Origin: Eretmocerus hayati
Lineage: Eukaryota; Arthropoda; Insecta; Hymenoptera; Aphelinidae
Direction of reading: 5' to 3'
Assembly (NCBI GenBank): GCA_029851415.1
Contig: CM056742.1
Location: 100,360,976 to 100,424,975 of the forward strand
DNA length: 64,000 nucleotides
A model generated the notes under the pieces. It saw nothing but the letters and a program-made list of their open reading frames with translations. It searched no databases and was not told the DNA's origin. Shown piece after piece: positions 22,266 to 33,564 of the stretch (its first letter is position 1; every line of letters begins with the position of its first letter). The position numbers and the translations under genes were made by a program.

Positions 22266-24953
22266 CAACTTTGCTAGTGAATCCACTTCAATCGGCTTCA
22301 TCAGCTATCGGGATGATTCAAACGGCAGTCTATTCGAAATTTTCTCAGCTACACGATGCACGATGCCTTTTTGGTCCTCAACTCGAGGGGGAGGGGGGCG
22401 ATAAACGCCCCCATCCCGCCCCCGAAAAAAAGAACGATATTTTCCCGAAACAAAACATACACGTGACGAGTCCCTCGTTCTACTGCCAACTTGAATATAC
22501 TTGGAGTACATTCTAGGACCCTATAGTTGAATTTTGGGCCCATCCTCGAACCTGGAAATCACTGCTATGAATTTTGAGAGCGATTTTTAGCCAGAAACAT
22601 GTTATAGACACTGTATATTTGACCAAAATCGTTGATTCTGAGTCGGTGACCGTTCTGCTGCCTCCTAAAAACAATAGCGATGGATTCTGAGATTATTTCA
22701 CGAGATTTTCAGCTAACTCTCGAATTCAGAAATTGCTGTTGAGATTGTTGCGATACGTTTTGAGCTGAAAACGGTTGGAAATGCCTTTCCGCCTGTTCAA
22801 AGTCATGGATTGTAGCTCGGATTTTCTACTACTGCCAGCTCAAAAACACTTGGAGTGCACTCTAAGATGGCTGAACATGATTTTGACATCAATCCCGAGC
22901 CTCAGAACTACTGGAGGATAATTTATGACCGATATCAGGCCAGGAAAGCTACGAAGAAATTGACGTTTGGAAAAAAAACTTTGATTTTTAGATGGAGGAA
23001 AACTCTACTGCCAACAAGTTGAGGCTTGACGTACATTCCAGTCCTCCCTCACAAAATTTCAAGCTCAAGCCCGAATCTGGGAATTGCTGCTGAAAGCTCT
23101 GATATCGATTCTGAACCAAGAGCGTGAGATGAATCGAGCAAATTCATGCGTAATTATGAATCAGGTTGGAAACCGCTTTACTGCAACATGGAAAATGGTC
23201 ACATCACAATCCAGGGTTATGAAATAAAATTTGAAGCATCATCTGAGATCTGGGGATAGCTTCTGAGAGTACTGGGATCGATTCTAATACGGCTTGTGTC
23301 AGGAGTGTGTCACTAGCGACGCAAATCATCCCGATTGGCCGGTTTTAGCTCGGAATCCCTATTGTTGCCAGCTTTGAAATATTCGGAGTATACTCTCTGA
23401 TAACTCGGCGAGATTTTGAAACATATCGAGTTCGAGAATTGCTGCAGTGAGATTCAGTACCGGTATTGGGTCGAAAAAGCCTGACAGATACGGCACTTTT
23501 GGCGCGAAATGATGAATTCGAGGTGAATGAAAGAAGTACGGCCAACTAATGAACAATTGGGACCAATTCTGGACCTTCTCACAGGAATTTGAGCCCAATC
23601 TCGCACCCGAGAATCGCTGCTAAGAGCACTGAGATCAATCCTTATTCGGCAGCATTTCAGAGAGGTAGAGAATTCTCGCATAATAGTGGATTATAGGGCG
23701 GAAATCGTCCTACTGCCACCTGAACAGCAATCGAGATACATTTTGGGATCATTTGACGTGATTTCGAACAGAATCAGCGCAGGTTATATAAAAGGAGATG
23801 AGTCCTAGGGCGTAAATCCTACTCCTGCTAACTTGAGAATAGATCCGGGACATTTTGAGTTCCGCTAGAAGTATTTCGGGCCCGGACTCGTGTCTGACGA
23901 TTACTGCAGTGCGATCTGCGATCGGTTTTGGGCCCAGAATTGTGGGAAACTTCTGCGGATCCCGAAAAAAATGATCATTCCTAGGGGGTAAATCGTACTA
24001 CTGCCAATCCTATGAGGAATCCAATACATTTTTGAATCGACTAGAAACATTTTAAAAACAGCTCCGTCGCTCATGCGATTGAAAACCACTATTGGGCCCC
24101 CAAATGTTGGAAATCCGTGGGGATTCCACGCGAAATGATGGGGTTCAGAACGGATATCGTGACACTGTCAAACAGCGAGCGATTCCATCTGATTCCATGT
24201 TCGTCAGTGAATATTTTGGGTCCAGTCCCATGTCTCAGAGTCACTGCAGTGTGATCTGAGATCGGAAATAATTGCAATTCGTATTCAGAATCATGAATTC
24301 TAGGGGGTAAATCCTATTCCTGCCAACTCGTCGAGGGATACAGTTGATTTTGGGATCGACTGAAAATATTTTGAGCCCAGTCCCGTCACTCAGATCCACT
24401 GCAGTGCGTTGTAAAACCAGTATTGGGCCCCGGATCGTCGGAAATCCGTGCGGATCTCACGGAAAATGATCCACCTCAGGATGGAAATCGTACTTCTGCG
24501 ACCCTTGAAACCGACTCAGTACATTCTGAATCGGAAGAGAAATATTTTGTTCCCAGTCCCGTGTCTCAAAATTACTGCAGTGCGATCTGCGATCGGTATT
24601 GGGCCCAGAATCATCGAGAACTTCTGCGGATCCTACCGAAAATGACGATTTCTAGGGGGTGAAACGTACTACTGTCAAAGGGATGATGAATCCAGTACAT
24701 TCTGGGATTGACTCAACATATTTTGGGCCCGGTCTCATGTCTCAGAGTCACTGCAGTGCGATCTGTGACCAGTATTGGGCCCAGAATCACCGGGAATGAT
24801 CGCAAATCGTATCCAGAATCATGAATTCTAGGCGGTAAATCCTATTCCTGCCAACTCGATGGGGAATCCAGTTGATTTCGGAATCGACTCGAAATATTTT
24901 GAGCCCAGCCCCGTCACTCAGATCCACTGCAGTGCGATGTGAGCGACGGGAAA
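22266..24953 (-). repeat. Array of ~176-bp units, third copy
   Basis: Reverse complement of 6281-9755. Both share the border CTAGCAAAGTTGAG / CAACTTTGCTAG and the inner border CCCGTCACTCACATCGCACTGC / GCGATGTGAGCGACGGG. It is ~0.8 kb shorter. The equivalents of roughly 7690-8220 are missing near 23765, where sequence jumps to an inner unit at AATCAGCGCAGG. Units repeat at ~176 bp near 24243, 24399, 24571, 24750 and 24927. Confidence 0.85.
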
Positions 24954-25603
24954 TCGCAGGCTTCTCACCCCCTATTTTGTAGGGAATAGCGGAACAGAGG
25001 AAGCTTTGATGGAGAAATAGGGGTAAAATAGCGGAAATCTCAATAACGAACTCAACGGATCTTTTGAAAGGTGTTTATTCAGAATCTTCATTATCAATCG
25101 GAAAATAGCATGAGAGTCGAAGTTCAGAATAGGTTATGGCACTAGTTGACGGAATGATGACGAAGTATTTTTACATTACAAAGTAAAATGGAGTGACTGA
25201 ATTTTTCAGGGATTTTCTTAGTTATTGTAGTTCTACTCGAGATATCCTCCCAAAACTGTTAATCGGCATCTCATTCAATAAGCTTCAGATCTAGTTTAAC
25301 AAGTCATGGTTGAACTATAATTGATGGTACATTCGATCAGAACCCTCTTTCTGCATTCCGGAAAGTGTATTCAAGTCACTTTGGTTTGGAACCTGCTGTG
25401 ATATGAAGTGATGATGAATGAAAAATCATCCTAGCATACGTGATCACGTTCTCTTTTTCATCACAGAGTCACGTACTTTGGAATTCCGTTTTTCTATTTC
25501 GCGGGTCAAATTATCGAGTATCGCTTGACACAGTTTATAATTTCAAAATGATTTTGATGAAACAATAATTATGATTTCAAAATTGACGCGAGCTGGCCCA
25601 GGC

Positions 25604-25641
25604 TATAAATGTGGGTCTGAACGTTGGCTCGCCGATCAGTC
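25604..25641 (+). promoter_or_regulatory. Candidate TATA box plus arthropod initiator
   Basis: TATAAA at 25604-25609 is followed 34 bp later by the A of ATCAGTCT at 25638. TCAGT is the arthropod initiator consensus, and TATA near -31 is the usual spacing. No downstream gene is established. It could be a solo retrotransposon LTR promoter. Confidence 0.3.
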
Positions 25642-26474
25642 TGTCCAAAGTTTTCTTTCCGGAGCTTTTGAGTCCGCGCTATTGTCTCCGCCCAAACACC
25701 TCAAAGTGTGACAAAGCGTCTGTTCGAGAAGCGGCGAGCCAACGGTTAGATTTGATCCCGCACTTAGGAAGTGGCGTTACCTATACTTAAAGTTGCAGCA
25801 GGGCCAGCTCCGAATTAGTCCTCAAGTTGAGCTGCAGTAGGATCAGCTTACAATTCATCCTCAAGACCTTCTGAATCGACATTCCAGCCTCCAGAGGACA
25901 GCCAACTCATTACGACTCCGCTCTCCTCTCGAGTAATATTAAGAATCTGCGTAACTGTAAGTCGAACTTGTAATTTCAAAAAAAATCATATTTCAGAACA
26001 AAGCCCAGAATACCTAGTATAAGAGCACTCTTGGAATTAGCCATTTAAAACCGATTAATTCAGAAATTACGCTTGCTTATTCAATCGATCTCGATTCTCA
26101 AGATCAATCTGAATTGTTAATTGAATTTTAATAAATCTATATCGTTATCGGAAAATCCATCTTATTATTTCGGAATTGGACAATGCATGCTTATTTGGAG
26201 AATTACGATTACTTTCGAATATTTTATTCTAAACTTGGAATTGATTATTATTAAAGATTTTATTTTCGATTCTTGAACCACTTCACATATTTAATATTGA
26301 AAATTTCAGCCAACCTACTTGGTTAATTACCCTCAAATCTTTGACGTTTCACATAAACATAATACATGCCTTTTCTAAAATCATTCGGCCAAATTTTCCA
26401 GTCAAGTTCGGCACATTCAATATAGATACATTTTCTCCAAGAATAACCAAGAAATTATATATATCAGTATATTC

Positions 26475-26540
26475 ATGTATATATATATATATATATCCAT
26501 TCAGAAGTATAAGTATATATATCACGATATATCTATATAC
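26475..26540. repeat. AT-rich microsatellite
   Basis: TATATATATATATATATAT core with imperfect ATAT flanks extending on both sides. Confidence 0.8.
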
Positions 26541-26631
26541 TCATATGGAAAAGGACAAAGGAATCAAGCTGCTGACAAGGAAAGGGTAGGTGCAACTGGG
26601 CAGTCTGCCCATACGACTGTTTCTGACAAAC

Positions 26632-27162
26632 TTAAGGTAGTTGTACACTAAAGCTGAAAATACAGTGAAATCTCCGGTCGCACGGGCAGCTCTGGTTGCA
26701 TCAAAACTGTCCGCTATCCGGAGGTGTCCGCTAATCAGAGGTTCATTTCTGTGATTATACTTCTGCTGGTCGCAAAAAATTGTCCGTTATTGAGAGGTGT
26801 CCGCTAATAGGAGGTATCCGTCAAGGGAGATTCCACTGTATACCAGAAAGTCGCCAAAGTTGGGGAGGATTCAGTTCAACTGTTAATGAACACCTGTGCA
26901 AAATTTCAGAATGATTGACCGTTTTGTTTAGGAGTGGTAGCCATCAAAGACCCGCCACTTTTAACATTGCGTTTATATGGGAGTCGACGATCCCGCATGA
27001 GCGCCATGCTAAAAGTGACGAATTTTGATGACCACCACTCTGAAACAAAACGGTCAATCATTTGGGAATTTTGCACAGGTGTTCATCAACACTTGAACTA
27101 AATCCTCACCGACTTTGGTGACATTCTGGTATATTTTGCATTTTAGTGTACAACTACCTTAA
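26632..27162. mobile_element. TTAA-flanked palindromic MITE (piggyBac-like target)
   Basis: The ends read TTAA-GGTAGTTGTACACTAAA and TTTAGTGTACAACTACC-TTAA. Inverted-repeat matching continues inward, for example AACACCTGTGCAAAATT / AATTTTGCACAGGTGTT and ATTGACCGTTTTGTT / AACAAAACGGTCAAT. The duplicated TTAA suggests piggyBac-type insertion, though the termini are not the canonical CCC type. It contains a second MITE at 26663-26838. Confidence 0.8.
26663..26838. mobile_element. Nested pogo/Tigger-like MITE
   Basis: Begins CAGTGAAATCTCC and ends GGAGATTCCACTG, flanked by TA on both sides (26661-26662, 26839-26840). The interior repeats GTCCGCTATCCGGAGGTG-type text, characteristic of pogo-group termini (CAGT...CTCC...TTATCCG). 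It sits in one arm only of the surrounding palindrome, so it inserted later. Confidence 0.8.
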
Positions 27163-27219
27163 ATATATTTGTTATCCCGAGCCCTCCGCTCGGGACATAA
27201 CACACGCATAGAGTTACAG

Positions 27220-27371
27220 AGTGCACCATCACCACAACGGGTCATTGAAACTATAGCTGTCATCAGCAGTGGTACACCAGTGAAGGAGCAGCCTGATTCA
27301 GAAGAAGACAAGCTCGATTCAAATGTTTGCAATAACCTCATCACACGAACTATCGAATTGAATATGTCAGC
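27220..27371 (+). CDS. Candidate exon 1 of an unrecognised small gene
   Basis: The open frame starts after an acceptor-like GAGTTACAG and reads SAPSPQRVIETIAVISSG onward, rich in E/D/P/S. It ends at NMSA on a strong donor, GC|GTAAGTATAG. Phase 0 at the start, two bases left at the end. The next candidate exon (27557-27632) continues in phase. No family is recognised. An upstream exon would be needed. Splice-site quality and phase agreement are the only support. Confidence 0.3.
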
Positions 27372-27556
27372 GTAAGTATAGTCGATGCCTGTTCTTCCCC
27401 AACCATAGGATGATCAATAATATATCATCATAACATATCATCATACGGGAAAAAATGGATTTTGGATTCACAGAATTGATAGTTTATGTTTGTGAATGAA
27501 TGCAGGATCAAAAAATTGTTAGTAAGTATTTGGAATATGCCAAATTGCACCCACAG

Positions 27557-27632
27557 AATCGAAGATGGAAGTCGGATGGGGTTCCACGGAAATGATATCA
27601 CTCGCATAATTAAGGGGAGGGTATATATAGAG
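27557..27632 (+). CDS. Candidate exon 2 of the same frame
   Basis: Bounded by acceptor CACCCACAG and donor GAG|GTATGT, 76 bases, in phase with exon 1. It reads IEDGSRMGFHGNDITRII and has a vague resemblance to BEN-type DNA-binding segments that I cannot confirm. A possible 3' exon (27695-27780) follows a 62-base intron and ends in a stop. Confidence 0.3.
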
Positions 27633-27694
27633 GTATGTCCGTGTACATTCATGGAATTCCCACCTTCACTTCGAAAAGAAATCCTTACTGTCAG

Positions 27695-27780
27695 GTTGAT
27701 TTCATTCCTACCGCAAGATGCTACAAATGTGAGATGAAAATCTTCGAAATGAGCAAGCGCTCCGTCAGAAGCGGGATTTG
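27695..27780 (+). CDS. Candidate terminal exon of the same frame
   Basis: Begins after CTTACTGTCAG, phase 0, reads VDFIPTARCYKCEMKIF and reaches TGA after 28 residues. Weakest of the three pieces. Confidence 0.2.
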
Positions 27781-29400
27781 ATCTCACAGCAAGCATCATT
27801 CGTAGCTGAACTGCAGAACTCTCAGGCTCACCGATGCATGTATATAATTGTAAGAGGTTAGATTATACTTTTCTTGCGAGAGATAGGAAAATAATTCCAT
27901 GTACTCTTTAAGCCTCTGATGAATCCACGATTAAGATTTTGAAGATTTGCGAACACACAAAAATCACAATCATATACAAAATCACTTGTCGAGTGGTTGA
28001 ATATTCAACTTTGAACAGTTCCCATGAGTGAACATAGCTCGTGCAGCAGAAGATGTGCAAGACCCAATTCGCCTGATTCTTAGGCGATGAACCTTTATTG
28101 AAGTCGAATACTCTTGACATCGTCGTATTTTCTAACATGGAGAAAAAAGCTGTTTTTTTTATCCGACCGTCAGATTTGAACGAATGTAAGATGCAACAGT
28201 AAGACACTACGGCAATTTGAGAGTATGCGTCAACCATTACTTTTCGTATTTACATGTATCCAGTGCTTCTTTGAGGTTATTCTCAACATTTTGGATATCT
28301 GAGCCGTGAAAATGGCCAATTCACCATCATTACGAGATAAATTTATGGGTATTCTCACAATATATCTAGTATAAACACTGAAATCACTTATAATGAAGAA
28401 ATATCCAAAATGTACCTACTTCTGGATACTCTTTTTTTGATTATCGAAACCAGAGTCTTCATTCAGAAACTCCCGTTCTAAACTTGACCCGCAAGAAGAT
28501 ATAGTGAACATGATATGGAAGGAATACAGACGAAAATGGATCCGCTAATGTCGAGTGATTTGAGATCTTGATTCCGCTAGAAGCATGATAATCGAGGATA
28601 GAGAGACTCATATCGAGAACCAACTTCCTAGTTCGCTATTGGACACGCGGAGTTGTGTATTTTGGATTCACAATGTAGTTCATTCTATTTCCCACTCCCA
28701 GATTTGCAAATGTTATGGGTGTAGCGATTTGATATACTTAAAGAAAACTTATTAATTCCATGGAAGTCCTACGCGATATATTTATCACAACACCGGAGCA
28801 ACCAGTCAGGGATTTGTCTTGCCAATTGACGGAGCACGCTTGTCCATAGCGAAAGTGATGGCTGAACGATGTCGCCTTTAATCGAGACTTGAAATATCAA
28901 TTCTAGGTGAATTCATCCATATACATTAAGGTGGACAGGAAATGGAAAATTTTTAAAATCGTTACGCTTAAGTTTACAGTTTTTGCCATTTTGCGCGTGG
29001 ATGAACGGAAAACTCTTTTGCGGTTTTCCGAATGAGGTTTTGCGAAGGATCAAGAGCCCTGAAGATTTCCGAATAAGTAGGTTTCTTACTCCTATGTATG
29101 ATTTTTGTTGATCGTCCTCGTGTTTTTGAATATGGAGGACAAAGTCCTCCAAGATCGATTAGAACTCAAGGTTTACATGTTCTTTCCTCTTTGTTGCGTT
29201 ATTTTTCAAACTGATCGAATGAAGCGGAGGGTGTCCCCGTAATTCCAATCATCGTGTCAACCATCATTTCCTATGTATTTTCGCACGTAGAAACCGAAAT
29301 CGCGGTCCATACAAGCGTCATAAATCAAGGCTCTTTGTAAATCGCGAGATACCGATCCTAGTAAGAAACTGCTTTCTTCGGAAAACAACCAATTACGTTA
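27781..29400. other. No recognisable gene
   Basis: AT-rich. Only a diverged dispersed repeat (28925-29070) stands out. Confidence 0.4.
28925..29070 (+). repeat. Dispersed repeat, relative at 45680-45800
   Basis: Shares CGTTACGCTTA, then CGTGGATGAA, then GCCCTGAAG and TTCCGAA blocks in the same order and spacing with 45680-45800. Diverged; family unknown. Confidence 0.5.
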
Positions 29401-29405
29401 GAATT

Positions 29406-29406
<1 letters not shown>

Positions 29407-29471
<65 letters not shown>
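29407..29471 (+). repeat. (GT)n microsatellite
   Basis: About 32 uninterrupted GT repeats, followed at 29520 by a short CTT run. The CV-repeat frame through it is not a gene. Confidence 0.95.
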
Positions 29472-29473
<2 letters not shown>

Positions 29474-31326
29474 AAAACTCCCGCCCAATAGTAGATCCAA
29501 AACATCACCACACTCAAGCCCACTTCTTCTTCTTCTTGAGCAGATGACGATGAACAATTTCCGTCCCATGCTTATATTTATTGCCTATCTTGCACACGGG
29601 CTTCACACTTCGGTCAACAGTTCCTCTTCACTTGAATCTCACGCATCATAGGGCCCTAAAACCACCGGTATCGTTTTTAGATGGCCAGATTGTATAAGAC
29701 TGACTAGTGTGCTTGAGTGTCGTGATATTTTGGATTTACCAATCAGCGGAAGTTCTCCCACACATACCAATTTCATGTGATTTTAAAGGGACTGAGATGA
29801 CGAGGGATGGGTCGAAATCTCCTTGCTTGGATCAAAATTTGTTCTGCGGACGTGTTGTCTACTTGGTTCGTAAAGCTCTTCAAGAAAATTTCTTCACGAT
29901 GAATATCACCAATGTTCCATCACATCTTCATAAGAGCCAAATCGCGATCATAAAAAACAATTCTTCGTACCTGCCAATCTCTACTCAGAACCAGTTATCG
30001 ATTCGAGACCGAACGTACTCACTACGAGTACAGTTATTCTGATTGTTCTTACCTGAATCGCTGGGCTCAAATGTCTGAAAAGTTTGATAAAATGAGGGAT
30101 ATAGACTTGAAACTTACAGTTTCACTCATCTGTATGTATGATGTATGATTAGTGACAAGTATGTTTGAGGCTGATCATGATACTGTACCAAATTCACTAA
30201 TTTTCATCCGTTATCTTTGAGTTGAAATATGTTCTTCTGAAACACTTACTCAATAAAGCATCCGTAAGAGAACTGCACACTCACCAGAACTCTGATTTCA
30301 ATCCACCCACCCACTACTTCTATAAATATGAATTTCTGGGCATAAAACTCATCATAATGGCTCGTGGAACATTTTAATTGTCAAACAAAATTTGATATCA
30401 ATCCGAATATCATTCAGAGATTCATAATCTGGGACAGCAAGAATGTATGTAGAGGTCCTTCAATGATTTATTCGATTATTATCTCATAAGTTTTGCCAAA
30501 ACACCTATGTGCATAAAATCAGATACAGACGAGTTTAATTTGAGACTCTCTTTGTAGGTAAATTCCTTTTAGATGCATGTATAATAACGCAACGTGGATT
30601 CGCGAACATTGTGCCCTTCCCCAAGGATCAACCAAGATAGACTTTGTGGAGTATGATTGAAAAATCATGATATCAAATCCGCGGAACGGCATTGCGTAGC
30701 TATCCTTCCATTTGGCTTTAGCTCTCATTCATTCATTCATCCATTCCAATTTGATGCCATTTGCATGAGGAAATTATTGATCACGATTCGACCATCCAAC
30801 TACTCGTCGACGGAAAAACGTATGTGGCTCACATCACGAAGAGAAATTGCCTACCCATAGAGTTATAAAAACCAACTCCTTCGGCCATCCATGACAACCT
30901 CAACGCTCCCATCCTGGAGTGTAATTCCCCATTACTCTGGCCTCACAATCTAGGTACGCTATGAAATCATGATCAGTCCTGAAATACCATTCCTCAAATT
31001 GAATACAATCGTTTTGATGAAAGGACGACTGAATTCCGAAAAGGGTAGAGTGATTGGGAGAGTATTCTGATTATATGTGAATTGTTCCCGAGACTCTATC
31101 CCAGATATCATCTCCAATTGACTGTGAATTCATTCTATGAACGGATGGCGCGTCAGTCAGCTAACTCGTGGTATACATGGATAATTGCATCCACCCTTCA
31201 AATATGCCAGCCATTACAGCACTTCACTGATTTTCTGCGTACGTTAGTGTCATCACATATTCACTACGTGATGAATACGTAGCAGGACACACCGTCATTC
31301 AAAGTACGTTGAATCGGACCAGCTGC
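29472..31326. other. No recognisable gene
   Basis: Moderately AT-rich. A short ATTC repeat lies near 30728-30745. Open frames here have no motifs or paired splice sites that I can support. Confidence 0.4.
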
Positions 31327-31620
31327 GCTCACGGAGTCCATCACATACTCGTCCCGTACCTGTTACGTGCTGGCAACTAGTGCCTCATGGTACCCCGTGA
31401 CCCGCCCTCAGAGTCCGTCACGTACTCGATCCGTACTTGGCTCATACACGCATTTACTGTCACGCGGCTCGCTGAGCAAGGGCTCCAGAATCCGTCACGT
31501 ACTTGTTCAGTGACCGTCACATACTGGCAACTACTATTGCGTGCTTTTGGAGCGCCTCTCCAAAATCCATCACATACTCATTCCGTACTGTGTAGGTGGT
31601 ATCAGCAATTACTACTGCGA
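31327..31620 (+). repeat. ~79-bp tandem repeat
   Basis: Three to four degenerate copies start near 31327, 31408, 31487 and 31565. Each begins with a variant of GAGTCCGTCACGTACTC followed by a CCGTACT block. Some copies have CTGGCAACTA. Lies next to the truncated end of the BEL/Pao element. Confidence 0.65.
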
Positions 31621-31689
31621 GTAATGACAGGTACGAGCCAGTACGTGCAGCTATAAGCCGAGTAGCTACAGTATGGAATATTAGCTATT

Positions 31690-32630
31690 TCCCCCTTGAC
31701 AGTCGAGAATTCGTCGTACGTGAGAATGTGATTCCCAAGAATTTGAAGGAGATGGAATTCAACACTTCTCACTCCGGCCTCCCAGAGCCCTCCAAAATGT
31801 GGAGCTGAGGGAGGGGAGAAGTCAGATAAATTTAACTGTGGGGGTTTGTATGCAGTGATACGGGGCAAAACCATCACCTGGACGGGGAGTTTGTCATCAC
31901 ACAAAGCGGTACGGCTAACTTCAAAAGAGGTGCTGAATGAGTTATTACACGAGCGCGTAACTCCAAGCCCGGTGATTGACGAATTGCAACGAATTTTTTG
32001 TAATTTGAGGATTTGCACGAGATTCTCGGATACGTAGGATCGCTCCGAACACGGGTCAATCCATGCACGCGTGCTCACATAATTCCCATTGGTGGAACTT
32101 ACAACTACGCGCGCAGTGAGTGAGAGAATCGCACATATTTGTGCACATACGTTTGAGGTGTGAATATTAGTTAGATCACTTTCCACTATGGTATCTTCAC
32201 CTTTCTCACTGGGGTTAGTCACTTTCTTAGTATTAAACTGAGGCAATTTAGGTGCGTTAGTCGCACCTAGGTGATTTTTATTCGAATCGCGGTGTAAGAG
32301 CTCGTGACGGCGTCCAGAACAAATTTTACAATTTATGAGGCTCTGACATTCTTTCATGCCATGGTTTTGAGCTAAACAATTGAAGCATCGCGAGTCTTTG
32401 ATATGGATCTCTCATGTTGGTCCACATTGAGGGCTCTGAATTTTGGACGAGAATAAATTTTATGACCAGCCTGGCAAAAGGGGCAAGTGAGCTTAGAACT
32501 AGCTGCATGAGTATTCGAAGGCTTGAACCTAGCTTTGAGAGGGGTACTAGTCTTCATAGACGGGGTAGTCGACTGTTGACTCACTGGTTCCTTGACTTCT
32601 GACATGTTTTCGAGTGTACGAATTCTCATA
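31690..32630 (-). pseudogene. BEL/Pao gag zinc knuckles, protease and integrase tail
   Basis: Downstream of the insertion the frame has three knuckle-like motifs. The first, CPFCQAGHKIYSRPKF, has lost its last Cys to Arg. The second is CFNCLAQNHGMKEC. The third is CKICSGRRHELLH. A frameshift lies near 32400, between the first two. The retropepsin-like region follows with RAWIDPCSERSYVSENLVQ (DUF1758-like). Homology then jumps to SAPHFGGLWEAGVRSVEFHL and a HILTYDEF motif, the C-terminal BEL integrase region. This shows a large internal deletion of RT, RNase H and most of integrase. Confidence 0.8.
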
Positions 32631-33562
32631 TGGGTGATTCTGAGATAACTTATACATTTGATGTCCTGACCTCGCATTCATATTATATGACCAAATATGA
32701 TGAGTCTAACGATGATTCCTAGTGTACTCTATTGAAATATAGATGTCCCAATAATTCCGGGAGCGGATATAAGTTCAATGTAGACCTGAGCTCACCAAAA
32801 GTGGTCAGAATGTCCTTACCGTGGCATGTCCTATACTAGAGTTGCACATCTCAATCCTGTGGTTTACCGAGATATTCATCCAATCTCGATTTTGTACCAC
32901 TCAAACATCAAAATTGGGTTATGGAAAGGTGATATCAAGTACAAATCAAGTACCAAGTCTCACTTCGAAATAGTCAGAACACAGCCGACATTCTGTCCTG
33001 GGATTTTGCAAATTTTCCGAATGCTTCTCAATAATTCGACTCCGGGTCAGCGAATCGCTTCAAACGGCTCCATAACGGCGGCAATTGATTTCTGATACAC
33101 CAAAAAACGGAATTCTACCACCAGCGGAATGATGAATTACGGGAACAGCTTTCCACGCGATGATTTATGGACGATTTTTCCGTTGCAAAATAAGAATTGT
33201 CCTCACCGTGGTCACTGGCTCTCGAACACTATGCAACGTCAAGGTTCAGAAATCTTCCCACAGTCTACTCTCACCGTAAAAATGAGCCATCTATTCGGAA
33301 AAAACGATCCGTTCCGATTTACGCCTTTGATATTACTCTCCATGCCAGAATGTCCTTACCGTGGCAAAAATATATCGAAAATTGCTCGTATCTTTTACAT
33401 AAATTGACTAACGTTCATGCCCGTCTGGGAATTGTTTTTGGATGTCAGATAGATTGGGAAACACCTATGAGCAGTCAGATTGCGGCTATATCTTAACTAG
33501 TCAATTTTTGGTCCAAATCCCGACCCCCGCCGTATTTGCCCTCGAAATACCTAAATCACCCA
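32631..33562. mobile_element. ~0.93-kb TA-flanked transposon inside BEL/Pao gag
   Basis: Termini TGGGTGATT and AATCACCCA are flanked by TA (32629-32630 and 33563-33564). Taking out this segment with one TA would bring the two gag pieces back into one frame, which confirms the borders. Internally GAATGTCCTTACCGTGGCA occurs at about 32809 and 33348. No transposase; Tc1/mariner-type target, family unknown. Confidence 0.75.
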
Positions 33563-33564
33563 TA

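Larger units (their letters stand above)
24954..26630. other. Mostly unassigned AT-rich DNA
   Basis: No supported coding exon. Contains a promoter-like site (25604-25640), a dyad GTTGGCTCGCCG ... CGGCGAGCCAAC around 25624-25742, and an AT microsatellite near 26475-26540. Confidence 0.4.

Noticed and set aside
27428..27799. 123-codon minus-strand frame opposite the candidate exons
   Set aside because: Antisense to better-supported splice-bounded exons and without recognisable domains.
29409..29651. Frame starting with a run of CV repeats
   Set aside because: Direct translation of a (GT)n microsatellite.
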